Assembly: GCA_017397845.1 (NCBI GenBank)
Contig: JAFQHU010000016.1
Span: forward strand, 1 to 64,000
Origin: Clostridia bacterium
Lineage (GTDB): Bacteria; Bacillota; Clostridia; Oscillospirales; Acutalibacteraceae
Direction of reading: 5' to 3'
DNA length: 64,000 nt
The notes beneath the pieces are model-generated. The model was not told where the DNA came from and did not search any database. It worked only from the letters and a program-made list of their open reading frames with translations. Positions 32,763-42,389 of the stretch are shown in pieces. Each line of letters starts with the position of its first letter. Within the stretch, counting starts at the first letter, position 1. Position numbers and translations under genes: made by a program.

Positions 32763-33419
32763 ATGTCAATTAAAAATGTTACTTTGCCCGATTACACAAA
32801 AGGCGAAGAAGCTCTCAACAGCATATCTCACGGTATCGGCGTCATTACAGGTTTGATATCGTTGATATATTTCACGCTGAATGTATCTGACAGAAATTCT
32901 TTGATAGGAACAGTGATATTTTCTTTAAGCGTAACCGTGCTTTATTTTATTTCCACTGCATACCATTCTGTCACAAATGAAAAGCTCAAAAAGATTTTCA
33001 GGCTTATCGACCACTCAACGATTTATGTTCTGATTTCCGGCACAATCATAGCAATATGCTTTATTTGTCTTTTTGATAAAATTCCTGCCGTTACAATAGC
33101 TGTTGCTGCAGTGTGTACAATATTAAGTGCGGTGGGAATAATCCTTACCTTTATCGACCATGAAAAATATAAAAACGTACAGTTGATTTTATATCTTCTC
33201 ATCGGTTGGGGAGCCGCATTACTTGCATTTCCTTTGTTTAAATATTCAGAAAATCCCATGGTTGTCATTACCCCGCTTTTTTTGGGCGGGATATCCTACA
33301 CGGTAGGTACGGTATTTTATAAATTGGGTAAAAAAAGAAGATACTTTCACAGCATCTTCCATATATTCGTTCTTGCAGGAACAGCTTTGCATTTAATCGC
33401 AATAAATGCTGCACTTTGA
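32763..33419 (+). CDS. Hemolysin III / PAQR family membrane protein
   Basis: Seven hydrophobic segments in 218 residues. The family residues are present: EALNSISHGIG near the N-terminus, STAYHSV with the metal-binding His, FRLIDHSTIYVLISGT, and a C-terminal HSIFHIFVLAGTALH. The biological role is not settled; haemolysis by homologues is probably incidental. Its TGA stop abuts the TGA of rnhA with no base between (shared palindrome TGATCA). Confidence 0.9.
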   Translation: MSIKNVTLPDYTKGEEALNSISHGIGVITGLISLIYFTLNVSDRNSLIGTVIFSLSVTVLYFISTAYHSVTNEKLKKIFRLIDHSTIYVLISGTIIAICFICLFDKIPAVTIAVAAVCTILSAVGIILTFIDHEKYKNVQLILYLLIGWGAALLAFPLFKYSENPMVVITPLFLGGISYTVGTVFYKLGKKRRYFHSIFHIFVLAGTALHLIAINAAL

Positions 33420-33857
33420 TCAGATAAATTTTTGGCTCTCAGCCACCGCCATTTTATCACAGCGTTCATTTTCGGGATGGCCGTCATGACCCTTAACCCA
33501 TTCTATGGTAACCTCGTGCTTTGCGATAAGTGTCAAAAGCTCATCCCAAAGTTCGGGATTAAGAGCAGGTTTTTTATCTTTTTTTCTCCAACCATTCGCC
33601 TTCCAACTCTGTGCCCAACCGAGATTTATCCCGTTGGCAACATACTGTGAATCGGTAACCACCGTAACCTTACATGACTCCTTGAGTGCCTTAAGACCTT
33701 CAATAACTGCAGTCAGCTCCATACGGTTATTGGTGGTTTCGGCGGCACCGCCTGACATTTCTTTTTCTTTGCCCTTATAAACGAGAATGGTACCCCATCC
33801 CCCGGCACCCGGATTTCCCGAACAGGCTCCGTCGGTATATATGGTAACTTCTTTCAT
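33420..33857 (-). CDS. rnhA: Ribonuclease HI
   Basis: Removes RNA from RNA-DNA hybrids. Catalytic acids D9 (YTDGACSGNPG), E47 (NNRMELTAV) and D69 (VTDSQYV), and a fourth acidic residue in NERCDKMA, are all present. The basic handle region KANGWRKKDKKP is present, as in the E. coli type. 145 residues. Convergent with the hemolysin III gene with zero spacing. Confidence 0.96.
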   Translation of the reverse strand: MKEVTIYTDGACSGNPGAGGWGTILVYKGKEKEMSGGAAETTNNRMELTAVIEGLKALKESCKVTVVTDSQYVANGINLGWAQSWKANGWRKKDKKPALNPELWDELLTLIAKHEVTIEWVKGHDGHPENERCDKMAVAESQKFI

Positions 33858-33887
33858 AAAAAATCTTCTCCTTATTTTATCTCATAG

Positions 33888-33916
33888 ATTTTATCATAAA
33901 AAGCTTTTTAAAGCAA
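33888..33916 (-). promoter_or_regulatory. Promoter of rnhA
   Basis: Minus-strand -35 TTGCTT (33911-33916) and -10 TAAAAT (33888-33893) preceded by ATGA, spacer 17 bp. Confidence 0.6.
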
Positions 33917-33934
33917 GCAAATAAAAAATATCGG

Positions 33935-33963
33935 TTGAAATAATTTTCGGTTTATGATAAAAT
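33935..33963 (+). promoter_or_regulatory. Promoter of the small Cys protein gene
   Basis: -35 TTGAAA (33935-33940) and -10 TAAAAT (33958-33963) preceded by ATGA, spacer 17 bp, pointing away from rnhA. Confidence 0.6.
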
Positions 33964-33993
33964 AAAAACAAGATAAAAAAAGCAGGTGTAACA

Positions 33994-34212
33994 ATGAAAC
34001 AAAAAATGTTAAGCAAAAAGAAATATTCAGCTCAATGCTCAAATTGCCTCTACGGCAGAAGTCCCAAAGACAGAAGTGTTGTTCTGTGCAGTAAAAAAGG
34101 ATTAGTTGAAGGTACCGGCACCTGCAGGCATTATAAATATGACCCGTTAAAGCGTGTACCCAATAAAATCGTGATAAACAGCGATTTTACAAAAGAAGAT
34201 TTTGAAATATGA
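33994..34212 (+). CDS. Small cysteine-rich protein, unknown
   Basis: 72 residues with C15-x2-C18-x13-C32-x11-C44, a spacing suited to one zinc or Fe-S site, in a basic protein (C-terminus more acidic). AGCAGGTG lies before the ATG, and promoter and terminator are its own, so it looks like a real gene. No function can be named. The ordered cysteines suggest a small nucleic-acid or protein adaptor. Confidence 0.6.
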   Translation: MKQKMLSKKKYSAQCSNCLYGRSPKDRSVVLCSKKGLVEGTGTCRHYKYDPLKRVPNKIVINSDFTKEDFEI

Positions 34213-34242
34213 CAGGAAGCTATGCTTTCTGTTTATTTTTTA
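34210..34242. terminator. Bidirectional terminator
   Basis: Stem ACAGGAAGC / GCTTTCTGT with a short TAT loop (one G-T pair), followed by TTTATTTTTTAT on the plus strand. It serves the small Cys protein and lies at the 3' end of the GerA-type gene. Confidence 0.7.
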
Positions 34243-35654
34243 TATCTGAAATTAATCTGATGTCGGAAAAGAAGATTTTTCATAGCTTCTTTATTAAATG
34301 GGATCAAAGGATAAAGATAAGTGTATCCGTTGATTGTTTTGGTAAATGAGATAACGAGGATGACCAAAAGCAGACCGGCTGCAAAGCCCCATATTTTAAA
34401 CAGCGCAGTCAGAATAAGAATTACCGTACGTGAAATTTTAATAGCGTAGCCCAATTCGTAGCTTGGCTGAGTAAAGTTCGATATTGCCACAAAAGCCATA
34501 AAAAGAACCACCTCCGCCACAAACCATCCCGACCTGACCGCAAATTCACCCAAAACCAAAGCACCCACGACACTGAAGGAGCTGCTCAGAGCACTGGGAG
34601 TATTCACCGAGGCGAGACGGAGAGTATCAATTACAAACTCAACTATCAACAGCTGCAATATAATCGGCACGGAATTTTTCTCTTCTATAAGCATAAATTT
34701 AATAGCATCGGGAAGAAACTCCTCATATTGGATAAGCAAATACCATATCGGTATGAAAACCATGGAAAGACTGAAAACCATAACACGGATAAAACGCAAT
34801 AAAGAGCCGATTACGGGAGCGAAATAAAAATCGTTTATATCCTGAATAAAATCGAAAATCCCTGTGGGAAAAATCATAGCCGTCGGTGAACCGTCGGTCA
34901 AAATTATTACATTACCGTCATATATACAGGCTGCCGCTGCATCAGGCCTTTCGGTATATCTCACCTTCGGAAAAGGATTCCAAAGCTGTGACGGAAGCAA
35001 ACATTCACGCAAGCTTTCATGGCTCATCGGGAGGCTTTTCACATCAATGGACTCCAGCTTTTCGGTAATAACATCGAGCTGTTTTCTGTCAACCGTATCC
35101 TCAAGATAGCACACAGCTATATCTGTTTTGGATTCGTTTCCTATCTGATAAGATTTTACGGTAAGATTGGTGTTTCTTATTTTACGGCGGATAAGAGCGG
35201 TATTGAATATAATTGTTTCCACAAAGCCTTCGTGTGAGCCGCGTAGAACCTTATCGGATTCGGGTTCCTCAACCGTCCGAGCAGGATAAGTTCTCGAATC
35301 GATAATAACAGCCTCGGTAAAGCCTTCAACTAACATGCCTACTGCACCCGAAAGAACGAAGGTAACGAATTGCTCCAAGCTGTCAACCGCACATGCCTCG
35401 ACATAGGTAGTGTGACTGTCAACGAATTTTTGGGCTGTGTTTGCCTTTTCCATATCCTCCTTTGTAAGCTTTGTGAAATACTCAAAGTTTCTTTCGAGTA
35501 TGTCATCTTTCAGAAAGCCGTCGAGACAAAAAAGTGAGGCCTCTCTGTCGGCCAGCTTGATTTTTTTCAGAATTATGTCAAAGCTTTCACCAAAGCGCAG
35601 CTTTTTACTGACCATTTTTACATTCTCTTTATAGGATTTTTTAAAATCACTCAT
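34233..35654 (-). CDS. Spore germination protein, GerA family A subunit
   Basis: 473 residues. The N-terminal soluble domain (about 1-230) contains GFVETIIFNTALIRRKIR and a C-terminal membrane region with about five helices. This is the pattern of GerAA/SpoVAF-type subunits of nutrient germinant receptors in the spore inner membrane. No B or C subunit gene is adjacent, so it is an orphan A subunit. I take the ATG at 35654 (MSDFKKSYKEN). The frame is open 46 codons further up without a convincing ribosome-binding site. Confidence 0.85.
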   Translation of the reverse strand: MSDFKKSYKENVKMVSKKLRFGESFDIILKKIKLADREASLFCLDGFLKDDILERNFEYFTKLTKEDMEKANTAQKFVDSHTTYVEACAVDSLEQFVTFVLSGAVGMLVEGFTEAVIIDSRTYPARTVEEPESDKVLRGSHEGFVETIIFNTALIRRKIRNTNLTVKSYQIGNESKTDIAVCYLEDTVDRKQLDVITEKLESIDVKSLPMSHESLRECLLPSQLWNPFPKVRYTERPDAAAACIYDGNVIILTDGSPTAMIFPTGIFDFIQDINDFYFAPVIGSLLRFIRVMVFSLSMVFIPIWYLLIQYEEFLPDAIKFMLIEEKNSVPIILQLLIVEFVIDTLRLASVNTPSALSSSFSVVGALVLGEFAVRSGWFVAEVVLFMAFVAISNFTQPSYELGYAIKISRTVILILTALFKIWGFAAGLLLVILVISFTKTINGYTYLYPLIPFNKEAMKNLLFRHQINFRYKK

Positions 35655-35799
35655 ATAATCACCGACTATATTTTTCCCGAAAAGGTAAAAATAATTCGCA
35701 ATTCCCAATACACAATCCGCAATCACATGAGAAATTTTTGGCAGAAACCGGTGATACACCGCCCTACAAACAGTATCCTGAAATATTTTCATAAAATGA

Positions 35800-35836
35800 A
35801 AAGTCCGTCAAATCAACCTGACTTGGCGGACTAATA
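35800..35836 (-). terminator. Terminator of the kinase-V-ATPase-S4 operon
   Basis: Minus-strand stem AGTCCGCCAAGTC / GATTTGACGGACT with loop AGGTT followed by TTTTCATTTTATG. Confidence 0.75.
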
Positions 35837-35878
35837 TTTATGCTTTATTATTGTTGATCCGCAATTGAACATTGCGAA

Positions 35879-36658
35879 TTATCTGAATTTCTTTATATTA
35901 ATATGTATTCTGCCTTTTTTACTTTCACCGATGATTTCCTCCAAAACCACCTTACCTTTACCTCTGAGAACGATTTTGTCTTTTTCTTTGAGAAGATAGT
36001 CATTTTTTAATATCTGCTGAGAATTGACATAAACCAAACCGCTTTTTACGGCAAGTGAAGAATTGGTACGTGAAAGATTGAAGGCAGAAGAAACCACACT
36101 GTCGAGTCTCAGGGAAGCAACAGAAGCAAAAGCTGTCTCTGTTTCACCTTCATCATATTCAAATTCGCTGAAAGGACATATTTCGCATCTGACTGTTCCC
36201 CTGCCCACCTTGGTAAGATTTTCACATATATATCTGCTTATACTTTTAAGCACAAAAATGAAAGCAAAATTCTCTCTTATGATGATATCACCCACGGTTT
36301 CTCTTTTTATACCGAGTCCCATAAGCGAACCGAGATAATCTCTGTGGGTCAGAGAAGAAAATCTGTCTTTAGTGACCTTTATCAAACATATGGGACAATC
36401 GTCAGGATTTTCGTAAAAAAAACTCCCGACGTTATCTATACCGAAAACCGTCGGCACAAAAACCGCTGCGGTTCTTTCCGCTTCATCGAAGCCACCGAAA
36501 TAAAAGGTGGAAATGTCAGAATTATATTCTCTTTCTATGCAATATATGACACTTCTTTCATCAACGGAAAGAAAATGTGTTGACGTGATCATAAAGCTGT
36601 CCGAAGCTTTCTTTTTGGCATCAAGGCAGCGGGAAAGGAGCAAATCTTTTTCTTCCAT
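35879..36658 (-). CDS. S4-domain RNA-binding protein, YlmH-like
   Basis: 259 residues. The N-terminal domain carries DYLGSLMGLGIKRETVGDI and the C-terminal S4 domain (about 180-245) reads RLDSVVSSAFNLSRTNSS and VYVNSQQ. This is the YlmH layout; YlmH binds stalled ribosome-tRNA complexes in Bacillus. YlmH genes usually lie in the division gene cluster. Here the gene follows ntpD by 3 bp at the end of the V-ATPase operon, an unusual place. Confidence 0.85.
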   Translation of the reverse strand: MEEKDLLLSRCLDAKKKASDSFMITSTHFLSVDERSVIYCIEREYNSDISTFYFGGFDEAERTAAVFVPTVFGIDNVGSFFYENPDDCPICLIKVTKDRFSSLTHRDYLGSLMGLGIKRETVGDIIIRENFAFIFVLKSISRYICENLTKVGRGTVRCEICPFSEFEYDEGETETAFASVASLRLDSVVSSAFNLSRTNSSLAVKSGLVYVNSQQILKNDYLLKEKDKIVLRGKGKVVLEEIIGESKKGRIHINIKKFR

Positions 36659-36661
36659 AAT

Positions 36662-37309
36662 TTATATCCGCTGTGATGACTGAAGCATCATATCTTTGAT
36701 TTTCATGAGTCTTGTGGTGTTGCTGCGCTCATTTTCGTCAAGCTTCATGGTGATGTATCGTATGGTATCTTCATAATCGGGAATCATAACATATTCCAAA
36801 GCGTTTACACGTCTTCTCGTTTTTTCGATTTCATCAGAAAGAAGCTGACAGGTCTTTTCAACCTCAGCCAGACGAAGCATATCGGGCATAATTTCCGAAA
36901 GACCCTTTACGCCTTCATCGAGATCTCCCGATGTGAAGGCAAGTCCGTAAGAATAAACCTCGCCACCGTCGGCAAATTTGTATTCGGGAACAAACACAGG
37001 AGTTTTTACACTCATGATATTTTTTTCCTTTACATCAATGCTCATTCTCTGAGAAGGCATCATCAGCGAAACCGCCAAACTTTCCTCACTCATGGAGGCT
37101 GTCGCCATGGAAAAGTGCTTGTTTGCCTCTGAAATAGCTGCTTCTACCTTTTCGCGGAGTCTTTTGTTCTCTTTGATAAGCTCAAGGAATTGTCTCATCA
37201 GCTCATCACGCTTATCCTTCAGAAGCTTGTGGCCTCTTCTGGCAGTAACAAGCTTTCTTTTCAAATTCGTAAGCTCCATGCGGGTAGGATTGACGTTCAT
37301 TACTGCCAT
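36662..37309 (-). CDS. ntpD: V-type ATP synthase subunit D
   Basis: Central rotor stalk subunit. Two long helices form an antiparallel coiled coil (about 5-70 and 140-210). MNVNPTRMELTNLKRKL is the typical start and RRVNALEYVMIPD the family signature. 215 residues. Last ATPase gene in the operon, 12 bp after ntpB. Confidence 0.95.
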   Translation of the reverse strand: MAVMNVNPTRMELTNLKRKLVTARRGHKLLKDKRDELMRQFLELIKENKRLREKVEAAISEANKHFSMATASMSEESLAVSLMMPSQRMSIDVKEKNIMSVKTPVFVPEYKFADGGEVYSYGLAFTSGDLDEGVKGLSEIMPDMLRLAEVEKTCQLLSDEIEKTRRRVNALEYVMIPDYEDTIRYITMKLDENERSNTTRLMKIKDMMLQSSQRI

Positions 37310-37321
37310 AAGCTCACCGCC

Positions 37322-38689
37322 TTAACCATAATATTCATCGAGATATTTATCTGAAATTCTCTTTAGCTCACTTCGGGGAAGAATTTTAAGAAGCTCCCAA
37401 CCGATATCAAGAGTTTCCTCGACGGAGCGGTTTGTAAGACTTCCCTGTGAAACATAAGTCTTTTCAAATTCATCGGCAAATTTCGCATACATTTTATCGA
37501 TATCAGTAAGTGCCGCCTCACCTAAAATTACCATAAGCTCTTTACAATCTTTGCCGCGTGCGTAAGCTGAGAAAAGCTGATTCATGGTATCTCTGTGATC
37601 CTCTCTCGTTTTACCTTCGCCGATTCCTTTGTCCTTAAGACGTGAAAGGGAAGGAAGAACATCAACAGGAGGGGTTATGCCTTTGCGGTAAAGGGCACGG
37701 GAAAGAATAATTTGTCCCTCGGTAATGTAACCCGTAAGGTCAGGGATCGGATGGGTTTTGTCATCCTCAGGCATCGTGAGAATAGGAATAAGAGTAATGG
37801 AACCCTCGCTGTCCTTTTTCCTGCCCGCTCTCTCATAAATCGAAGCAAGGTCAGTATACATATAACCCGGATAACCGCGTCTGCCGGGCACTTCCTTACG
37901 TGCGGCTGAAACCTCACGGAGAGCATCGGCATAATTGGTAATATCCGTCATAATAACCAGCACATGCATGCCTTTGTCAAAGGCAAGATATTCGGCAGCG
38001 GTAAGTGCCATTTTCGGTGTGGCAATTCTTTCAATGGCGGGGTCATTGGCGAGATTTGTAAACATGACCGTTCTGTCCAAAGCTCCCGTTTCTTTGAAGG
38101 ATTGAATGAAATAATCGGATTCCTCAAAGGTGATACCCATAGCCGCAAAAACAACGGCAAATTTGTCGTCAGAGCCTAAAACCTTAGCCTGTCGTGCAAT
38201 TTGTGCGGCAAGCTCAGCGTGAGGAAGACCCGAAGCGGAAAAAATGGGAAGCTTTTGTCCTCTGACGAGAGTATTGAGTCCGTCAATAGCCGAAACACCC
38301 GTCTGAATAAACTCTTCGGGATATTTTCGTGCGGCGGGATTAATGGGGGTGCCGTTAACATCCATCCTTTTATCGGGGATGATGGAGGGACCGCCGTCAG
38401 CAGGTCTTCCGAGACCGTCAAAAACTCTGCCGAGCATATCCTCTGAAACGGCAAGCTCCATCTGTTTGCCCAAAAATTTCACCTTACTGTTTGAAAGGTT
38501 AATGCCTACCGAGGACTCAAAGAGCTGCACAAGAATATCGGTACCGTTGATTTCCAAAACACGGCAACGCTTTCTCTCTCCGTTCTGAAGCTCAATTTCA
38601 CCAAGCTCATTGTATGCGACGCCCGTAACACCCTTTACGAGCATGAGAGGACCCGCTACTTCACTGATGGTTCTGTATTCTTTCGGCAT
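37322..38689 (-). CDS. ntpB: V-type ATP synthase subunit B
   Basis: Regulatory non-catalytic subunit of the A3B3 head. [15 protein letters not shown] stands at the degenerate P-loop position, and [31 protein letters not shown] is split over the conserved middle. 455 residues. It follows ntpA by 3 bp. Confidence 0.97.
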   Translation of the reverse strand: MPKEYRTISEVAGPLMLVKGVTGVAYNELGEIELQNGERKRCRVLEINGTDILVQLFESSVGINLSNSKVKFLGKQMELAVSEDMLGRVFDGLGRPADGGPSIIPDKRMDVNGTPINPAARKYPEEFIQTGVSAIDGLNTLVRGQKLPIFSASGLPHAELAAQIARQAKVLGSDDKFAVVFAAMGITFEESDYFIQSFKETGALDRTVMFTNLANDPAIERIATPKMALTAAEYLAFDKGMHVLVIMTDITNYADALREVSAARKEVPGRRGYPGYMYTDLASIYERAGRKKDSEGSITLIPILTMPEDDKTHPIPDLTGYITEGQIILSRALYRKGITPPVDVLPSLSRLKDKGIGEGKTREDHRDTMNQLFSAYARGKDCKELMVILGEAALTDIDKMYAKFADEFEKTYVSQGSLTNRSVEETLDIGWELLKILPRSELKRISDKYLDEYYG

Positions 38690-38692
38690 AGC

Positions 38693-40459
38693 TTAATCCT
38701 CCTTTTTTTCTTCTGTTCCGAGCTCTTCGGCCAAAAGACTCAGCACAGCATCAAATTCGTTCTGCATTTCTTCCTCTTTTACATATTTGAATCGGCCGAT
38801 TTTTTCACGTACCTTGAGGGAAGAAACAAAAAGTATATCTGCACCCTTTTCAAGTGCTTCAAGAGATTTTTCATAATATTCGCATACTAATTTCATCATA
38901 AGATACTGCTTATGCGATGAGGTATAGGTATCAACCTCATGGAAAGCCGCCTGATGAAGGAAGTCCTCTCTGACAGAGCGTGCGGCTTCAATTTTAAGTC
39001 TGTCCACGGGAGACAGAGCATCTATACCGACCAGCTTCACCATTTCCTCAAGCTCACTTTCCTCAGAAAGAAGGCGCATTACGGTTTCACGCAGGCTGTT
39101 CCACTCATCGGAAACATTATTTTCGAACCAATCCGAAAGAGAATTTGTATAAAGAGAATAGCTTGTCAGCCAATTAATGGCGGGGAAATGACGCTTATAG
39201 GCAAGCGCAGAATCAAGTCCCCAGAAAACCTTGACTATTCGCAAGGTAGCCTGACTTACAGGCTCCGAAATGTCACCGCCCGCAGGTGAGACAGCACCGA
39301 TAACCGAAAGAGTACCCTCACGCGGAGTTTTACCGACAGACTCAACTCTGCCCGCTCTTTCATAAAATTGAGCGAGTCTGCTGCCGAGATAAGCCGGATA
39401 GCCTTCTTCACCGGGCATTTCCTCAAGTCTGCCCGACATTTCTCTGAGTGCCTCCGCCCACCGTGAGGTAGAATCAGCCATAAGTGCCACATTGTAGCCC
39501 ATGTCACGGAAATATTCAGCGATAGTTATACCCGTATAAATAGAGGCTTCACGTGCGGCAACGGGCATATCCGAGGTATTGGCGATAAGGACCGTTCTTT
39601 CCATAAGAGATTTTCCGGTACGGGGGTCTATAAGCTCAGGAAATTCATTGAGAACATCCGTCATTTCGTTTCCTCTCTCACCGCAGCCGATGTATACAAC
39701 TATGTCTGCATCTGCCCATTTGGCAATCTGATGCTGTGTGACAGTTTTACCGCTTCCGAAGGGACCCGGAATGGCGGCTACACCGCCCTTTGCGATGGGG
39801 AAAAGTGAATCGATTACTCTTTGTCCCGTGATAAGCGGCTCTTTGGGTGAAAGCTTTTTTGAATATGGTCTGCCCTTTCTTACGGGCCATTTCTGCATAA
39901 TACCGATACCGTGCTCCTGACCCTTTTCGTCGAGTACGATGGCGACGACATCATCAACGGTACAGGTACCGCCGGTAATTTCTTTTACAATACCGCCCTT
40001 ATCGGGAGGGAGCATGATTTTATGGGAAACAACCTCTGTTTCCTGTACGGTACCGATAACATCACCGCCGAAAACTCTTTCGCCGACAGCTACAGCCGGT
40101 TCAAATACCCACTGCTTTTCTCTGTCCAAGGAAGGTACCTCGATACCGCGGGGAAGGTTGGTTCCGCATACCTTTACGATTTCTCTTAAAGGTCTTTGAA
40201 TACCGTCAAAAATACCGCCGATAAGACCGGGGCCGAGTTCAACGCTGAGCGGTTCACCGGTCGAAACAACTTTTTCACCCTGTCTGAGTCCTGAAGTTTC
40301 CTCATAAACCTGAATCGAGGCGTCGTCTCCGTGCATTTCGATAACTTCACCGATAAGGTTAAGCTCGCTTACCTTTACAACGTCAAACATATTTGTATCC
40401 TTCATTCCGCTCGCAACCACAAGCGGACCTGAAATTTTAGTAATTGTTCCGTAGTTCAT
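38693..40459 (-). CDS. ntpA: V-type ATP synthase catalytic subunit A
   Basis: Catalytic subunit. Walker A GPFGSGKT is at 232-239, a non-homologous insert lies between about 110 and 200, and [12 protein letters not shown] and [12 protein letters not shown] are the other landmarks. 588 residues. Head ATP hydrolysis drives or is driven by ion flow through NtpI/NtpK. Confidence 0.97.
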   Translation of the reverse strand: MNYGTITKISGPLVVASGMKDTNMFDVVKVSELNLIGEVIEMHGDDASIQVYEETSGLRQGEKVVSTGEPLSVELGPGLIGGIFDGIQRPLREIVKVCGTNLPRGIEVPSLDREKQWVFEPAVAVGERVFGGDVIGTVQETEVVSHKIMLPPDKGGIVKEITGGTCTVDDVVAIVLDEKGQEHGIGIMQKWPVRKGRPYSKKLSPKEPLITGQRVIDSLFPIAKGGVAAIPGPFGSGKTVTQHQIAKWADADIVVYIGCGERGNEMTDVLNEFPELIDPRTGKSLMERTVLIANTSDMPVAAREASIYTGITIAEYFRDMGYNVALMADSTSRWAEALREMSGRLEEMPGEEGYPAYLGSRLAQFYERAGRVESVGKTPREGTLSVIGAVSPAGGDISEPVSQATLRIVKVFWGLDSALAYKRHFPAINWLTSYSLYTNSLSDWFENNVSDEWNSLRETVMRLLSEESELEEMVKLVGIDALSPVDRLKIEAARSVREDFLHQAAFHEVDTYTSSHKQYLMMKLVCEYYEKSLEALEKGADILFVSSLKVREKIGRFKYVKEEEMQNEFDAVLSLLAEELGTEEKKED

Positions 40460-40476
40460 TTTATATTTTCACCAAC

Positions 40477-40788
40477 TTAATCCAATATTAATGAGCCGAC
40501 CGCTTTTTCCACAGCTCTGCTGATATTTGCCATACCCTTTCCCGTATTACCTTTCACACCGGGAATAAGTATAACAGCAGGTGTTACAGCCTTTTCGAGA
40601 AGAGATATTTCATCGCTTAAAAGCTCAGCATAATATTCGGTAATATAAATTATTCCGTAATTTTCATTCACGAGACGGCTGAATTGCTCTTTCGCATCCG
40701 CTTCACCGTAAACAACAGCCGTTTCTACACCGAGACAGGAAAAACCGCACACACTGTCTCTGTCACCTAAAACTGCCATTTTATACAT
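40477..40788 (-). CDS. ntpG: V-type ATP synthase subunit F
   Basis: 103-residue Rossmann-like subunit of the central stalk (NtpG in Enterococcus naming). VLGDRDSVCGFSCLGVE opens the family and ITEYYAELL follows. It overlaps ntpC by 8 bp. Confidence 0.88.
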   Translation of the reverse strand: MYKMAVLGDRDSVCGFSCLGVETAVVYGEADAKEQFSRLVNENYGIIYITEYYAELLSDEISLLEKAVTPAVILIPGVKGNTGKGMANISRAVEKAVGSLILD

Positions 40789-41746
40789 AATTAATCCTTA
40801 CCCTTTCTTTTATGCGTTCAGCAGGCAAGCCGGACTGAAGCGCCGTAAGAATTATGCTGACACATTTAATTTCATTTTGCTTTCCGTAATAAAAAGCACA
40901 GACGGGATCAAAACCGAAGGCGGTATATTTTGCTTTACCAATCAATTCAATTATTCTGTCATCGCACCACTTTTCATAAAGAGCTGTGCTTTCCGCATAA
41001 AGAGAAGCTCCCTCAGCGTATTGAGTGGATTGAAGATAAGCATAAAGTGACTCTCTCTCTCCCAAAGCAAGCTCAAGAAGAGTTTTTCTGTCAAGCTTAA
41101 AGCAGTTTCCGATCGCTTCCTCTGCGAAATCTTTGCCTTTGCCCAAGGCATTTATTCTCAGAGCAATTTTTATATTTGCTGTGTCACACAAAAAGCCGCA
41201 TACCTCATTACCGAGATTTGACTTTTTCTTTTCGGCGTAGTCACAAAGACAGTCTATGGCACCTCTGTCGATTATGATTTCCGCATTCTGTCCGTTTTCC
41301 GTAAGCAAAGCCGTTCTGTACGCTTTTTCGGCGGTGTCGGCACCCCTGAGCCTGAGAGAAGAAAATTCGTGCAGCTTTGCCTTTTCCGTGAGAGAAGCAA
41401 GGTCAACAGAAGAAGGATAAAGATAATAATCAAAGGGGTCTGCACCCGAAAACTGACATTTAACGGCTGTTTTGATATTAAAAAAATCATTCAGTACACA
41501 AAACATACCCAGCTCGTCCTTATCGGGAACAGATTCATTGAGTAATGTCCACAGCTCTTTATTTTTAAGGCTGATTATATCCTTTACGCTCCCCTTTTCC
41601 TTTATCCAACCTTTCTCAGTTAAAAGCGAAAGAGCACCGTCAAGGCTTTCACTTTCGCAAAGCTTCATCATAAAGGCACCGCTGAGCATATAAGCTTCGT
41701 TCGCACGGAGTCTTGCCACACAGTAAGCATAATCAAGATTTTTCAT
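40781..41746 (-). CDS. ntpC: V-type ATP synthase subunit C
   Basis: Funnel-shaped subunit (eukaryotic d homologue) joining the central stalk to the membrane ring. 321 residues, mostly helical. YAYCVARLRANEAYMLS at the start and the C-terminal DPVCAFYYGKQNEIKCVSII match the family. It lies between ntpE and ntpG as expected. Confidence 0.9.
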   Translation of the reverse strand: MKNLDYAYCVARLRANEAYMLSGAFMMKLCESESLDGALSLLTEKGWIKEKGSVKDIISLKNKELWTLLNESVPDKDELGMFCVLNDFFNIKTAVKCQFSGADPFDYYLYPSSVDLASLTEKAKLHEFSSLRLRGADTAEKAYRTALLTENGQNAEIIIDRGAIDCLCDYAEKKKSNLGNEVCGFLCDTANIKIALRINALGKGKDFAEEAIGNCFKLDRKTLLELALGERESLYAYLQSTQYAEGASLYAESTALYEKWCDDRIIELIGKAKYTAFGFDPVCAFYYGKQNEIKCVSIILTALQSGLPAERIKERVRINYV

Positions 41747-41756
41747 ATTTCCTCCG

Positions 41757-42344
41757 TTAAAAAAGCTCTTTTGAAAGCATATCCTTCAATTCGTCCATAT
41801 TTTCATCGAAAACCGCTCTGAGGGTACAATTCACCGTAATGTCACCGTAATCGAGAATAAATCCGTTTTCGATATCGACCGCCTTTTCACCTATGGTAAC
41901 TGCCGAGGTTTCAAAAACGGCACTGTTGATTTTTTCCTCAAAGCCGTCCGGGATTCTGGAAAGGTCATAGCCATTCATATGCATGATACATTCGCCCGGC
42001 TGTATGTTCTTTTTACAGAGAGAGAAAATCATATCGAAATATTCCTCATCGCTGAATTTTTCAATTTCAAGATAAGCAGCAGAGATTATGTCATTGAGGA
42101 TGGCATTTCTTATTTCCAGATAACGGTTGCGGGTAATGGATTCGGCGGTGCTTTTGGATACTGCGTTCCTTTTGTCCGCCTCTCTCTGTGCCGCCTCAAC
42201 TGTTTCCGTCGCACGGCGGTTACCCTCTTCTCTCGCTTCAGCAATCATCTTTTTGATTTTAAGATTAGTCTCTGCAAAAATCTTTTCGCAATTTTCGCGG
42301 GACTGTTCTTCTATTTTCTCTTTAATTTTTTCAAGGCCTGTCAT
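41757..42344 (-). CDS. ntpE: V-type ATP synthase subunit E
   Basis: Peripheral stalk subunit. A long N-terminal helix rich in Glu, Lys and Ala (about 1-90) is followed by a globular C-terminal domain with VDIENGFILDYGDI. 195 residues. It would pair with NtpF (the G/H-type coiled-coil subunit) to form the stator. Confidence 0.88.
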   Translation of the reverse strand: MTGLEKIKEKIEEQSRENCEKIFAETNLKIKKMIAEAREEGNRRATETVEAAQREADKRNAVSKSTAESITRNRYLEIRNAILNDIISAAYLEIEKFSDEEYFDMIFSLCKKNIQPGECIMHMNGYDLSRIPDGFEEKINSAVFETSAVTIGEKAVDIENGFILDYGDITVNCTLRAVFDENMDELKDMLSKELF

Positions 42345-42389
42345 AAAACTCTCTTCATCTCCTTGTTTCCAGCTTTTTCATCTGCTGAA

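Noticed and set aside
35655-35792. Longer N-terminus for the GerA-type protein
   Set aside because: The frame is open, but the ATG at 35654 has the ribosome-binding site and matches a normal family N-terminus.
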